From: Shewanella sediminis HAW-EB3
GTDB taxonomy: Bacteria; Pseudomonadota; Gammaproteobacteria; Enterobacterales; Shewanellaceae
Direction: 5' to 3'
DNA: 64,000 bases
NCBI RefSeq assembly: GCF_000018025.1
Contig: NC_009831.1
Location: 1,302,001-1,366,000, forward strand
The position numbers and the translations under genes were made by a program. A model generated the notes under the pieces. It made no database searches, was not told the origin of the DNA, and saw only the letters and a list, made by a program, of their open reading frames with translations. Numbering within the stretch: the stretch's first letter is position 1; each line of letters opens with the position of its first letter. Shown here in pieces: positions 18,278 through 27,076 of the stretch.

Positions 18278-19024
18278 CTACTTCTGCTCATTATTCGACA
18301 GGGTTGTAATGAAATAGACGATATCGTTGAGCTCATCGCCGGATGTGGTTTTGGCCATCATAGCCATCTGCATTCCTAGCTTGTCTTCGCTATGATTCCC
18401 ACGGATCCCCTGAGTAAAATTAGCTAATTGTCTGTGTAGGTAGCTGGCGGAGAGATGGGTCAGTCTGGGAGCGTTAAATTGCGGGTTACCTTCGGCCTGT
18501 CCACCGTGGCAGGCGCCGCACTTGCCTTGATAATAACGGCTGCCATTCTTAAGAGAGCCTGTCGTTTGGCCGATAGTTTCATTGTCTTGAGCATCTGGTC
18601 GAGGCAGGGACTCTATATAGGCAGTTAAAGCTGGAATATCATCCCTACTTAGTCCTTTGACTATGGCTAGCATCTGTTTGCCATTGATATCTTCCTCATG
18701 AGCTCCCCTGAGTCCATTAATGAAGTTGTTGAGCTGTCTGTCTGTATACCATGCTGCTTGTCCGGCGATTGCCGGTGCTTTCAGGAGCGCATTACCCTCT
18801 CCCCGAGCGCCATGGCATGCCACACATTGATTAAATAGTTTTACTCCCCCCTCTGGGGAAGCTGCTGAGGCTAGCTGTATCGGTGTGCCGGCCATGACCC
18901 GAAAGGGAGCGATGAATAGCAGTAGTGCTATTGCCATATATCGACCGAGAGAGGCGTTTAATCCCCGGCGATAACCGGAGCCATTTGGGGCTGTTTTATT
19001 TGTCGTTGTGATATTGAAAAACAT
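18278..19024 (-). CDS. Dihaem c4-like cytochrome c
   Basis: Periplasmic electron carrier of 248 aa with two tandem cytochrome c domains. The haem sites are CVACH (67-71) and CGACH (169-173), each in a c4-type context (ACHGARGEGNA and ACHGGQAEGNP), with Met ligands likely in GKQM and GMQM segments. A membrane/signal helix lies at about 29-45; a shorter start at Met30 is possible because the first 29 residues are polar. It is the first gene of the three-gene operon and probably delivers electrons between the peroxidase, the beta-helix cytochrome and the respiratory chain. Confidence 0.9.
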   Translation of the reverse strand: MFFNITTTNKTAPNGSGYRRGLNASLGRYMAIALLLFIAPFRVMAGTPIQLASAASPEGGVKLFNQCVACHGARGEGNALLKAPAIAGQAAWYTDRQLNNFINGLRGAHEEDINGKQMLAIVKGLSRDDIPALTAYIESLPRPDAQDNETIGQTTGSLKNGSRYYQGKCGACHGGQAEGNPQFNAPRLTHLSASYLHRQLANFTQGIRGNHSEDKLGMQMAMMAKTTSGDELNDIVYFITTLSNNEQK

Positions 19025-19139
19025 AGTGAAACCCTATAGGAGACGTTTAATTCACTATATGGACTGGGAGGAGGGAAAGCTTATCTATTTCGAAAAATGC
19101 TGACGAATTTTTGAAAAACGTCAGCAATAACAGGATTTA

Positions 19140-20216
19140 TTAAGCGTTAGCGATTGCTCTTTTACGGTATTCGGTGGGAGTGAGCTGATGGGTCGTCTTA
19201 AATACCTTATTAAATGAGCTTAAACTTCTGAAACCACTCTCTAATGCCAGGGTTAACACCGGAGTTTGATTGAACTCACTCTGTTCAAGTTTCCCGGTGA
19301 TCTCTTTGATGCGGTAGTGGTTGAGAAAATCATTAAAGTTGCGGAAATTCATTTCGCGATTGATCAGATGTCGCAGCTTATATTCGTGGATGCAGAGATG
19401 TTTGGCTAATGTGGCAATGGTGATCCCCTCCTGTTGATAGAGCTTATCTTCGGTCATCGCGTTGAGGATCTGCTCCAGCTCCTTAGATGGCGGCTTGCTC
19501 TGAATTTCTGTCGGCTGCTCCTTTGGTTTTTCTGTTTCAAACAGGCTCGATTCGCGCAGACGAAACAGGAAAAAGTTTATTCCCGTCATCAATAGGGCAA
19601 GACCTGCCCCCTTAAGCAGATCGAGTCCGGCCCACTGAACTCTGAAGGTTTGCTCAATTAAGATCACAAGAAAGATGTAGATTGCCGATAGGGTGATCAC
19701 TGCGCCACGAATATAGCGTCTGTTTTGAACCAGATCGTCCCGTAACTGCTGCGCTGCGATTAACAGTGCATGGCTGATAAGCATCAGCTCTAGCAGCAGT
19801 GAACCGTAGTGAATAAAACCATTGAAGGCAACGGAGGTGTTTAGTTTAAATGAGAAGGTAATTTCCAGCAGTTTGACACTTAACGGAATGACTAAGGTGA
19901 GTGATGCTAAGGCATATTGCCACCTCCTAAGCACAATATGTTCTCCGAAAACACTTAGGCTAACAAGCCAGAACAGACCGGGTAGCGCATTGCCACCGAT
20001 GAGCTCAATCCACCAAAGGGGTGAGTGTAGGCTGGCGGGCTCGAGCACCTCGCCAAGCAGGTAGCAGGAGCTGGCTAACATCAGCAGAATAAACAGGCGA
20101 ACGGAGTGATTCTCTCTCCATTGAGGGAGCAGTAACAGACTACAGATAAGCATTTGAGAGAAAGCGATAGATGACAAAAAATGCTGCAATTCATACATGG
20201 ATTCGGCCCGATTCAA
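19140..20216 (-). CDS. AraC-family regulator with N-terminal membrane domain
   Basis: Transcription factor of 358 aa. Residues about 1-225 are strongly hydrophobic, with roughly six or seven membrane helices (for example SQMLICSLLLLPQW and ALLMTGINFFLFRLR). A polar linker follows. Residues about 255-355 are an AraC-type double helix-turn-helix containing ATLAKHLCIHEYKLRHLIN and LALESGFRSLSSFNKVFK. The architecture is that of membrane AraC regulators. It lies directly upstream of the cytochrome operon and downstream of the large TonB receptor gene, all on the same strand, so it is the likely regulator of the cluster. The signal it senses is unknown. Confidence 0.9.
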   Translation of the reverse strand: MNRAESMYELQHFLSSIAFSQMLICSLLLLPQWRENHSVRLFILLMLASSCYLLGEVLEPASLHSPLWWIELIGGNALPGLFWLVSLSVFGEHIVLRRWQYALASLTLVIPLSVKLLEITFSFKLNTSVAFNGFIHYGSLLLELMLISHALLIAAQQLRDDLVQNRRYIRGAVITLSAIYIFLVILIEQTFRVQWAGLDLLKGAGLALLMTGINFFLFRLRESSLFETEKPKEQPTEIQSKPPSKELEQILNAMTEDKLYQQEGITIATLAKHLCIHEYKLRHLINREMNFRNFNDFLNHYRIKEITGKLEQSEFNQTPVLTLALESGFRSLSSFNKVFKTTHQLTPTEYRKRAIANA

Positions 20217-20353
20217 ATTGGGTTATTGTGAGTTAACCTGAAAATTCGAATTAACGCCTAGGCAGAACTTGATGGTTAACCATTTATTATCTTTTCCCTC
20301 AACCTAACAGGTTTAAGTTTGTAATTGCAACTGTCACTATTTTAGATGGCAAA

Positions 20354-20379
20354 GAAGCCTGATGAGTACATCAGGCTTC
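20354..20379 (-). terminator. Hairpin after the second TonB receptor gene
   Basis: An 11-bp perfect stem GAAGCCTGATG/CATCAGGCTTC around a 4-base loop. On the minus strand it is followed by TTTGCC, a short T-tract. It separates the receptor gene from the AraC regulator gene. Confidence 0.7.
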
Positions 20380-20400
20380 AGAATACCGGCCTCAGGCTCG

Positions 20401-22989
20401 TTAGAATGTGTACTGCAGATCAATTCCTGTCTCTAATCCACGGTTAACTCTACCGTGTGGTGTACCCAGATAATCCACGGCTAAGCCGCCCAGTGACTCC
20501 ATATATCTCTCGTCGAGCAGGTTGCGTCCCCAGAGTCCGATCTCGAGACTTTCACTGTCGTCAGTCCATGAGAGTCGTGCACTGAGATTCTTCATATCTT
20601 TGAAATATTCGGGTATCGCTTTCTTATAATCCTCCAGTCCCACTTCGTCAGCGTTGGTATTTTCAACAAACTGATAGTCCAGATGTAGGTTGGTGGTTCC
20701 TACTCCAAAGTCTGGCATCCAGTCTAAGGTTAATGTGTAGTTTAAAGCGGGATCTTCGGAGCGTGTTTCAGCTGGTACAAGTTCGCCAACCGAGTTGTAA
20801 AACTCAGGGTTATAAGTGTCAGTGGCTCGTACTTCGCTAACGACACCGAGTGTCAGGTTATCGGTTGCCATCCAGCGAAGATCTAACTCTACGCCTGTTA
20901 TCTCCTTATCCAGGTTGATGATCAAGGGCACAGCCGTTGTACTGTCAGGCCGCTGTGAAGATACCGTCGTTTGAAGACCATCGACCTCCAGATAGTAGGC
21001 GCTGATGTTGGCTATCAGGGAGTCAGAGATGATCCCTTTGTAACCTGCCTCATAGTTAGTCGTGTTCTCCGGTGCGAATGACTCTGTACTGGGTTGCAGT
21101 GAGTCATAGCCACCCGATTTATAGCCCGTTGAGTATGAGGCGAATACCATATGCCTGTCGGTGAGCTGGTAGCTGGTCACCAAGCGCCCGGTTATCTCAT
21201 CCCATGAGTCAGAGCTGCTCATATCCACCTCATCGAACAAGATATTACTGACCCCTTCACGCACCTGGGCGAAGGTGGTTTTAGGGATATACCAGCTAAA
21301 CTCTTTTTGATCTTTGGAATAGCGCAGACCTCCTATGATATTCCACTTGTCGGTGAGGGCATAATCGACATCGGCAAAGACTCCCCAGTTCGTAAAATCA
21401 CCACTGTTATAGATATTCTCCTGCCACCACTGACCGGCAAAGCTTGGCCCAAAAATTTCCGGGATCCCCATGGCCATTGATACGGCGTCATAGGTCATAT
21501 CGCCCGTAGCTTCGACCATCTCTGGTGAGTAGGGGGAGCCGGGGAACTCGAGTACGTTCAGAACATTGGCCCACTCATTGGCGTTCCAGAGGTGATCCAT
21601 CGGGAACCCGGAAGAGGAGTAGATGCTGTCGACGACGCCGGCAAAGGTCGTGCCTGGGCCAAATGCCGCTTCCGCATGGGCGTCGGTGTTGCCACCTAGC
21701 ATGGCTTCGAGTTGACCCGACATTATCCCGCCAATCTGCTCGTTAAGCTCTGAGGTTATCATTCTTGCCGCGGTATCTGCTGTCAGGTTAAGTTCGGTTC
21801 TTTGGTTAACATCCTCTTTAGAGTAGGAGAAGCCTGCGACTGCATTGACTCTACCGCCGATGTAGTTGAGCTGCAGCTCACTGTAGATGATGCTCGAGTC
21901 TTCATTATTTGAGGTGTCGAAGTAGCGGGTGATGTCAGCCGTACCATCCTCATCTTCACGGTTGACCGTCTCCCAATCCCGGTAGCTGAGGATATATTTC
22001 ATCGACCATTCATTGTTAAAGTCATGATTAAGTTTGGCGGTCAGTGCATACATGTCTCGCGCTTCGACGCCATTTTTAACATCATTTTCGGCTTTATCTG
22101 CAAATGGGGTTTTCCCGCCATTGTAAGCATATTCACTAATGCCTATCGCCATCGGAGGACCCTGCTCCAGATCGTCCCAATCGTAGGAGAGCTGGAGGTT
22201 GGTTGAATCGGCGATTTTCCAGAGCATAGAGAGTCTGGCGGCCTTATGGTCCCGCTCTCCGAGATCCCAGATCTTGCTATTCTGGTTCCAGCTTGGGTCT
22301 GCTACATTTTCGACGATTCCATCTTGGGCGTTAGCTAAGAAGTTAGCCCGAATAAAGAATGTTTCACTTAAGGGGACGTTAATCATCCCCTCATAGCGCT
22401 GGAGGTTATCGGTACCGTAACTGCCTTTAACGAAGCCCTCCAGATCGGATATCGGTTTTTTAGGCACCATGTTGACGACACCCATGGCCGCATTACGCCC
22501 AAACAGTGTCCCTTGAGGGCCTTTTAATACCTCTATGCGCTCCATGTCGGAAAAGATGACATTCTGTGCCGCTCTGGGCATATAGACATCATCGAAGAAT
22601 ACGGCTGATGAGGGGTCACCACCGACACTGATATTTGGACTGGAGATCCCGCGCATGGTTACGCCACCCTGTGTCATGTTGGCATCGCTAAAATCAAATC
22701 CGGGAATAAACTTGTCCAGATCGCTGAGGAGTATAGAGCTACTCTCTTTTATGGTGCTCTCTGAAACTGTTCCAACCGTTACCGGGACCTTCATAATATT
22801 TTGCACACGTTTCTGCGCCGTTACCGTGATCACTTCTAAAGAGGAGCTATCAGTGTCTGCTGATGGTGGTTCTGCTTCTTCAGCTTGAAGAGTGATAGGG
22901 GCTATTGATATAGCGAAAAGGACGGCTTGTGCAATTTTGCTTCTCTTTAGCATCTTAGAAGAGCAAAGGTGTTGGTAATCAGATCTCAT
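20401..22989 (-). CDS. TonB-dependent outer-membrane receptor of the cytochrome cluster
   Basis: Outer-membrane receptor of 862 aa. A signal peptide ends near residue 36 (...PITLQA). The TonB-box-like motif and plug entry read LEVITVTAQKRVQNIMKVPV, then plug segments ending LKGPQGTLFGRNAAMGVVNM. The long barrel ends GIDLQYTF with a terminal Phe. This plug style is common in receptors for small organic ligands in sphingomonads and marine gammaproteobacteria as well as siderophores; the ligand is not readable. ATG 22987-22989 has GGGGAAAG upstream; a second Met at residue 13 is a possible alternative. It lies upstream of the AraC regulator and cytochrome operon and is inferred to import or sense the substrate of that system. 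Confidence 0.9.
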   Translation of the reverse strand: MRSDYQHLCSSKMLKRSKIAQAVLFAISIAPITLQAEEAEPPSADTDSSSLEVITVTAQKRVQNIMKVPVTVGTVSESTIKESSSILLSDLDKFIPGFDFSDANMTQGGVTMRGISSPNISVGGDPSSAVFFDDVYMPRAAQNVIFSDMERIEVLKGPQGTLFGRNAAMGVVNMVPKKPISDLEGFVKGSYGTDNLQRYEGMINVPLSETFFIRANFLANAQDGIVENVADPSWNQNSKIWDLGERDHKAARLSMLWKIADSTNLQLSYDWDDLEQGPPMAIGISEYAYNGGKTPFADKAENDVKNGVEARDMYALTAKLNHDFNNEWSMKYILSYRDWETVNREDEDGTADITRYFDTSNNEDSSIIYSELQLNYIGGRVNAVAGFSYSKEDVNQRTELNLTADTAARMITSELNEQIGGIMSGQLEAMLGGNTDAHAEAAFGPGTTFAGVVDSIYSSSGFPMDHLWNANEWANVLNVLEFPGSPYSPEMVEATGDMTYDAVSMAMGIPEIFGPSFAGQWWQENIYNSGDFTNWGVFADVDYALTDKWNIIGGLRYSKDQKEFSWYIPKTTFAQVREGVSNILFDEVDMSSSDSWDEITGRLVTSYQLTDRHMVFASYSTGYKSGGYDSLQPSTESFAPENTTNYEAGYKGIISDSLIANISAYYLEVDGLQTTVSSQRPDSTTAVPLIINLDKEITGVELDLRWMATDNLTLGVVSEVRATDTYNPEFYNSVGELVPAETRSEDPALNYTLTLDWMPDFGVGTTNLHLDYQFVENTNADEVGLEDYKKAIPEYFKDMKNLSARLSWTDDSESLEIGLWGRNLLDERYMESLGGLAVDYLGTPHGRVNRGLETGIDLQYTF

Positions 22990-23453
22990 AACTTTCCCCA
23001 GTATCGTATTATTGGAATTTTTATATACGCACTTATCTACACTTTTAACCTTGCGTTAACATTCAACATATACATCAAGAATTTGAATTGCTCATGTTTT
23101 CCTGAAAAGCAGTGACGAATAGTTAAAATAGTCTGAGTTATTTTTACAAAATGACAGAATTACGGCCAAAAACACAGCAATTGTTTTTTATATTTGCTAG
23201 GGGAGTTTGCAGTGAAGTACATTTTCATCTCATCCAAGAGAATGTTTTGTAATAAGAACCAATTGGGGAGTTTTTATGGGCCGAATAATAGGTAGAGCCT
23301 TTCGGGCTGAGAGGCTTGGTAGGGAGTTAAGGCTTAAATTGGGGAGGTGAGGTTGCGTGTTAATTTAAACACGTTAGCTGTCTATACCACCGCTACAAAC
23401 CTATCTGATTGGGCATAAGTGAGTGGCGGAGGAGACGATTTCGCTACCGAAAG
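22990..23453. other. 464-bp intergenic region with one candidate micro-gene
   Basis: The left half (to about 23200) is AT-rich and holds the receptor promoter, though I cannot assign boxes with confidence. The right half is purine-rich. A 24-codon reading frame with a good ribosome-binding site lies at 23276-23350, followed by a small inverted repeat (CGTGTT..AACACG, 23356-23373). No longer gene is visible on either strand. Confidence 0.4.
23276..23350 (+). CDS. Candidate micro-protein, 24 aa, strongly basic
   Basis: The frame begins ATG GGC CGA with GGGGAG six bases upstream and ends TGA. The peptide contains seven arginines and one lysine, with arginines at residues 3, 7, 10, 13, 16, 19 and 24. 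In a helix this spacing gives one charged face with hydrophobic residues (Ile, Phe, Leu) opposite. No homology is known to me. It may be a chance frame; the only support is the ribosome-binding site and the regular charge pattern. Confidence 0.25.
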   Translation: MGRIIGRAFRAERLGRELRLKLGR

Positions 23454-23933
23454 CTATTGAACCGCCAACTGATCCGCCATAGTTTGGTAGTCCATCAGAT
23501 CTTCATGTTCCTTGACTCTATGAGTATCCATATCTAATTTTACCGTGGTGACTCCAGGAATGGCCAGGTCGATAATTTTGCCGGGTTTACCAAACTGTTC
23601 ACCGGGACCCTTATAGTGATAGTTGCCTATCATTACGACCAGGGAGCCCGAGTTAAACATATGTTCAATATTAAACCCATATTCGAGTACGCCCTGATGA
23701 GCGCGCTTCAGGAAGCTGAGTATATGACGTCTGCCGGTGTACTTCTTACTCGCGGTCCTGTCATAAAAAACACTGTCCCGATTGTAAAAATTAAACAAGG
23801 TTTTGTAGTCGTGATCGGTCAATGCCTGAACATACCGCACGGCCAGTTGCTGCTCGATGGGCATCTCTCCGGTGTTGGCCATCGAAGGTACGCTGAAAAA
23901 AGTAAAAATTAACCACAGATATCGCAAGTTCAT
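23454..23933 (-). CDS. Exported NTF2/SnoaL-like protein
   Basis: Protein of 159 aa with a signal peptide (residues 1-19, ending SMANT). The remainder has the cone-fold pattern of NTF2/SnoaL-like proteins: QQLAVRYVQALTDHDYKTLFNFYN, a phenylalanine-rich strand, GRRHILSFLKRAH, then antiparallel strands. Such proteins can be enzymes or ligand binders; no catalytic signature is clear, so function is unassigned. Its ATG overlaps the stop of the TRIC/UPF0126 gene by four bases (ATGA-type coupling), so the two are co-translated. Confidence 0.75.
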   Translation of the reverse strand: MNLRYLWLIFTFFSVPSMANTGEMPIEQQLAVRYVQALTDHDYKTLFNFYNRDSVFYDRTASKKYTGRRHILSFLKRAHQGVLEYGFNIEHMFNSGSLVVMIGNYHYKGPGEQFGKPGKIIDLAIPGVTTVKLDMDTHRVKEHEDLMDYQTMADQLAVQ

Positions 23934-24556
23934 TGTTTGTTCGTCTTCAGATCAAATGCAGGTAGAGAAAGGTGCCATTTTATCGCGGCCAGCCTGATGG
24001 CCAACGCTACGATAATCGCAAGCACCAAGGCTTGTTTGTCGACGGCCCCTAAGTGAATACTCAGGCTGTAGCAGATCCCGCCTAAGATAGATGCGGTTGC
24101 ATATATTTCGGTCCTTAAGATCATAGGTATTTGTCGACACAACAAGTCTCGAATAATGCCTCCTCCGACACCAGTTATCAAGCCCATGACCACGGCTATC
24201 ATGCCACCTAACTCGAGGCTGAGAGCCTTCTCGGCACCAATCACGGTAAAAAGAGCGAGTCCTAATGCATCGGCTATGGGTAAGGTATGCTGTGGGACTT
24301 TCTTAGGCTTTCGCACCAATAGCATGGTCAGAAGCACAGTGATCAATATGACGATGATGTAGTTGGGGTCGCGGATCCAAAAAACCGGAGTCGTTCCCAG
24401 CAGGGCATCACGAATGCTGCCGCCGCCCACTGCTGTGACCGAGGCTAATACTATTACGCCGAAGGGGTCCATCCGATGGCGGCCCGCAGCGAGTGCACCG
24501 GAGAGCGCAAAAACGGCGGTACCACACAGATCGAAAAAGTAGATCCACTCGCTCAT
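23930..24556 (-). CDS. TRIC/UPF0126 family membrane protein (YicG-like)
   Basis: Inner-membrane protein of 208 aa with seven predicted helices and the duplicated glycine-rich pattern of the family: TAVGGGSIRDALLG in the first half and TGVGGGIIRDLLC in the second. Prokaryotic TRIC homologues form trimeric cation channels; some family members have been linked to glycine transport. It overlaps the DUF2721 gene upstream by four bases and the NTF2-like gene downstream by four bases, forming a compact operon. Confidence 0.9.
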   Translation of the reverse strand: MSEWIYFFDLCGTAVFALSGALAAGRHRMDPFGVIVLASVTAVGGGSIRDALLGTTPVFWIRDPNYIIVILITVLLTMLLVRKPKKVPQHTLPIADALGLALFTVIGAEKALSLELGGMIAVVMGLITGVGGGIIRDLLCRQIPMILRTEIYATASILGGICYSLSIHLGAVDKQALVLAIIVALAIRLAAIKWHLSLPAFDLKTNKQ

Positions 24557-24942
24557 TGATCCATCTCTTTAAGGTGATGGTTTAGGGCGTCGACAGAGAT
24601 GCGGATCTCTTTAACTGACAAAAGCAGAGAGTAGAGCAGCAGTAACAGGCTACAACCGAAAATAAGCGAGCCTATCTTGTTGAGTCCGACATAGATGAAG
24701 ATCATGCACACGACACATAACGCGAAGCTCATGACACCGGATTCCTGCATGCGCCTGATGATGCTGATCCTTTGACGTAGGTTTTTTAGCTGCTCACTAT
24801 GAACAGGTTTACCGTTGTTGCTCAGGCTTCTGATCAGGGCTGCTAATGCAAAAAAACGGTTGGTATACGCCAGCAACAGCAGTGAGATAGCCGGAAACAG
24901 GAGCGCCGGAGTGGTTAAGGATACATGAATATGTTCAAACAA
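24553..24942 (-). CDS. DUF2721 membrane protein
   Basis: Small membrane protein of about 129 aa with three hydrophobic segments. It begins near the family N-terminus SLTTPALLFPAISLLLLAYTNRF, then has the conserved basic LRQRISIIRRMQESGVMSF and a C-terminal SVKEIRISVDALNHHL. The function of the family is unknown. The start is uncertain: no ATG is available. I chose TTG at 24940-24942, preceded by AGGCAG; an upstream TTG at 24991-24993 would add 17 residues but has no ribosome-binding site. Four-base overlap with the TRIC-like gene indicates translational coupling. Confidence 0.75.
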   Translation of the reverse strand: MFEHIHVSLTTPALLFPAISLLLLAYTNRFFALAALIRSLSNNGKPVHSEQLKNLRQRISIIRRMQESGVMSFALCVVCMIFIYVGLNKIGSLIFGCSLLLLLYSLLLSVKEIRISVDALNHHLKEMDQ

Positions 24943-25059
24943 AGTCGACTGCCTATAGCGGAAATAGGGGGTTAATAAGGTGAATAATACCAATGGATTT
25001 TGTGAATACCAAACAGATTAATTTGTAAATAAGAAGTAATGGTATATTTGACCGTCATA

Positions 25060-26043
25060 CTAAGTGTGGAGATAGCGTAAACCTGCCCAGATAAGAGGCA
25101 TGGATACAACGAAGAAGATCCAGATACCGTAAGTGGTATTGGCCAGTCTGATGGCCGATGTTATCGACTGTGCATCGGGTTTTGGTCCATAGCTTAGCTT
25201 TGTAGTATCGATCTTCATCCCGTTGAACTTCATCGGTCCCCCCAGCTCTATGTTCAGCACTCTCGCAGCAATGTCACAGGTATTGATACAGTTATGAAAG
25301 GGCTGGGTGTTGGGCAATGGTTTAAACAGGCTTAGGATGCTTTTAGGACCGCCCTGAATCGCGATGCTGATATTCCATAACCAGCTGGGAACGATAAATA
25401 GCAGGGTACTCAAGAGGTAAACAGGTTTACCGAAGTGGGCAAATTTGGGGTTAATGGGAGGCCAGCAAAGTTCCAGCTGTTTGAGCATTCGGGTGATGAG
25501 TACCAGAGGAGCGCCACCGATACCGAAGAAGATGATCGTCGACACCGTACCATATACCGGTGTGGTGACGAGTTTCTCTATGGTCGCCTTGGCAATACCC
25601 ACTTCACTAAGCTCCTTAGTATCACGGTAGAGCCAGGGAGAGAGGATGGATCTGGCTCTGTTTTTTTCCTCATGGTATAACGCCTGTTTCACCTCTACGG
25701 CCGTCTGCTTAAAGTTCTCATCGTTCAGACAGATGTACAAGACGATAAATTCAAAAAACCAGGGAAAAGCGGCGAGTTGCATAAGAAAGGTCATAATTGC
25801 CGAAAAGGGTAAGACCAATAAGATGCAGGCTAATGTACCGGCGATGAGTTGCTGAGATGGTGCTCGACTTGTGTGATTAACCTTGGCTGCGAGTTCTTTT
25901 GCTAACAGCCCAAACCAGACGATAGGTTGATAGTCACGGGGTAGAGGTGCAATTTTCGATAGCAGCAGGCTGATAATAAGGATCATGGCCCCTTGATAAA
26001 AAGGACTGTCATTGAGCAGTTGTGTAGCAAACTCTGGAACCAT
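25060..26043 (-). CDS. CbiB/CobD-like membrane protein
   Basis: Membrane protein of 327 aa resembling cobalamin biosynthesis protein CbiB (adenosylcobinamide-phosphate synthase) in layout: an N-terminal WFGLLAKELAAKVNH region, a central TPVYGTVSTIIFFGIGGAPLVLITR segment, and a C-terminal LELGGPMKFNGMKI...SAIRLANTTYG like the LGGP and IRR motifs of CbiB. Many conserved polar residues are replaced, and no other cobalamin genes are nearby, so a real role in B12 synthesis is doubtful. It lies 27 bases downstream of mtnN on the same strand and is probably co-transcribed with it. Confidence 0.75.
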   Translation of the reverse strand: MVPEFATQLLNDSPFYQGAMILIISLLLSKIAPLPRDYQPIVWFGLLAKELAAKVNHTSRAPSQQLIAGTLACILLVLPFSAIMTFLMQLAAFPWFFEFIVLYICLNDENFKQTAVEVKQALYHEEKNRARSILSPWLYRDTKELSEVGIAKATIEKLVTTPVYGTVSTIIFFGIGGAPLVLITRMLKQLELCWPPINPKFAHFGKPVYLLSTLLFIVPSWLWNISIAIQGGPKSILSLFKPLPNTQPFHNCINTCDIAARVLNIELGGPMKFNGMKIDTTKLSYGPKPDAQSITSAIRLANTTYGIWIFFVVSMPLIWAGLRYLHT

Positions 26044-26070
26044 GATCTTTACCTAAATGGCACTAAAAAA

Positions 26071-26763
26071 TTATAACTGCTCTAGCAGTGCAATCACCAT
26101 TAACGCAGAGTGATGGCCCGCCTTAACTAGGTACTCGTCGAAATCGACAGGTGAGTCATTGTTAGCATTATCAGAGAGTGAGCGAATAACGACAAAGGGC
26201 ACATCGAACTGATGACATACTTGAGCTATCGCCGCGCCTTCCATTTCGCATGCAGCCATGGTTGGGAAGTGCTCTAACATGGTCTTAGTACGGACAGGGT
26301 CACAGATAAAGCTGTCACCGGTACAGATCAACCCTTCGATGGCTTTAACTTCGCCCAGGCTCGCGACGGCTTTTTGCGCAGCTGTGACGAGTGCAGTATC
26401 CGGGATAAAGGCGGCGGGTTGTTGCGCCATCTGGCCAATCTCATAACCAAATGCTGTGACGTCTACATCGTGGTGACGCACTTCAGATGAGATAACGATA
26501 TCACCGATAGCAAGCTCATCGGCAAAACCGCCTGCCGAGCCAGTGTTAATAATTGCGTCAGGCGCGTACTTTTCGATAAGCAATGTGGTTGCGATACTGG
26601 CAGTGACTTTGCCGATACCGGAACGAGTGACAACCACGTCTTTGCCTGCAAGCTGGCCCGCAACAAACTCGATACCCGCAATTGTTGTAGAGCTTGGGTT
26701 TTCCATTGACTCAACTAAATGCGCAACTTCTGGCTCCATAGCGCCAATAATACCGATTTTCAT
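26071..26763 (-). CDS. mtnN: 5'-methylthioadenosine/S-adenosylhomocysteine nucleosidase
   Basis: Cytoplasmic hydrolase removing adenine from MTA and SAH, 230 aa, full length. Recognised from [13 protein letters not shown] at the N-terminus, [22 protein letters not shown], and the substrate-binding [12 protein letters not shown] followed by VIRSLSDNA with the catalytic Asp. It feeds the activated methyl cycle and autoinducer-2 or methionine salvage pathways. A CbiB-like gene follows closely on the same strand. Confidence 0.97.
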   Translation of the reverse strand: MKIGIIGAMEPEVAHLVESMENPSSTTIAGIEFVAGQLAGKDVVVTRSGIGKVTASIATTLLIEKYAPDAIINTGSAGGFADELAIGDIVISSEVRHHDVDVTAFGYEIGQMAQQPAAFIPDTALVTAAQKAVASLGEVKAIEGLICTGDSFICDPVRTKTMLEHFPTMAACEMEGAAIAQVCHQFDVPFVVIRSLSDNANNDSPVDFDEYLVKAGHHSALMVIALLEQL

Positions 26764-27076
26764 TTAATAACCTTTTTGACTACCTGACTGAATATGGGCG
26801 CTAATATAACATGGGTATCGGGTTTAGTGAAAAATCAGCTGCTCAGGAGGCACTAACTCCACAAGCTTAATCTTATATATAGTGAACCGGCTCACATTTC
26901 AGGTTTCGTTTTAAATCAGTTCATACTGTTACTCTTGAATATAGCGTGATATTTCAACACTATCTGAGATGCTGGGTTATAATTTCCTCATGTTGTTGTC
27001 GTTAAATAGAGACCACGAATCGTTATCCGTTTTAATTTATTGGAATTAAGGTTTTGGAAATGAAGGGAGAGTCACG
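26764..27076. other. 313-bp divergent region between mtnN and the GGDEF gene
   Basis: Noncoding and AT-rich, holding the promoters of mtnN (minus) and the diguanylate cyclase (plus). A tiny frame ATG..TGA at 27060-27080 encodes six residues, and its stop overlaps the TTG start of the cyclase. No repeat or clear operator seen. Confidence 0.5.
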
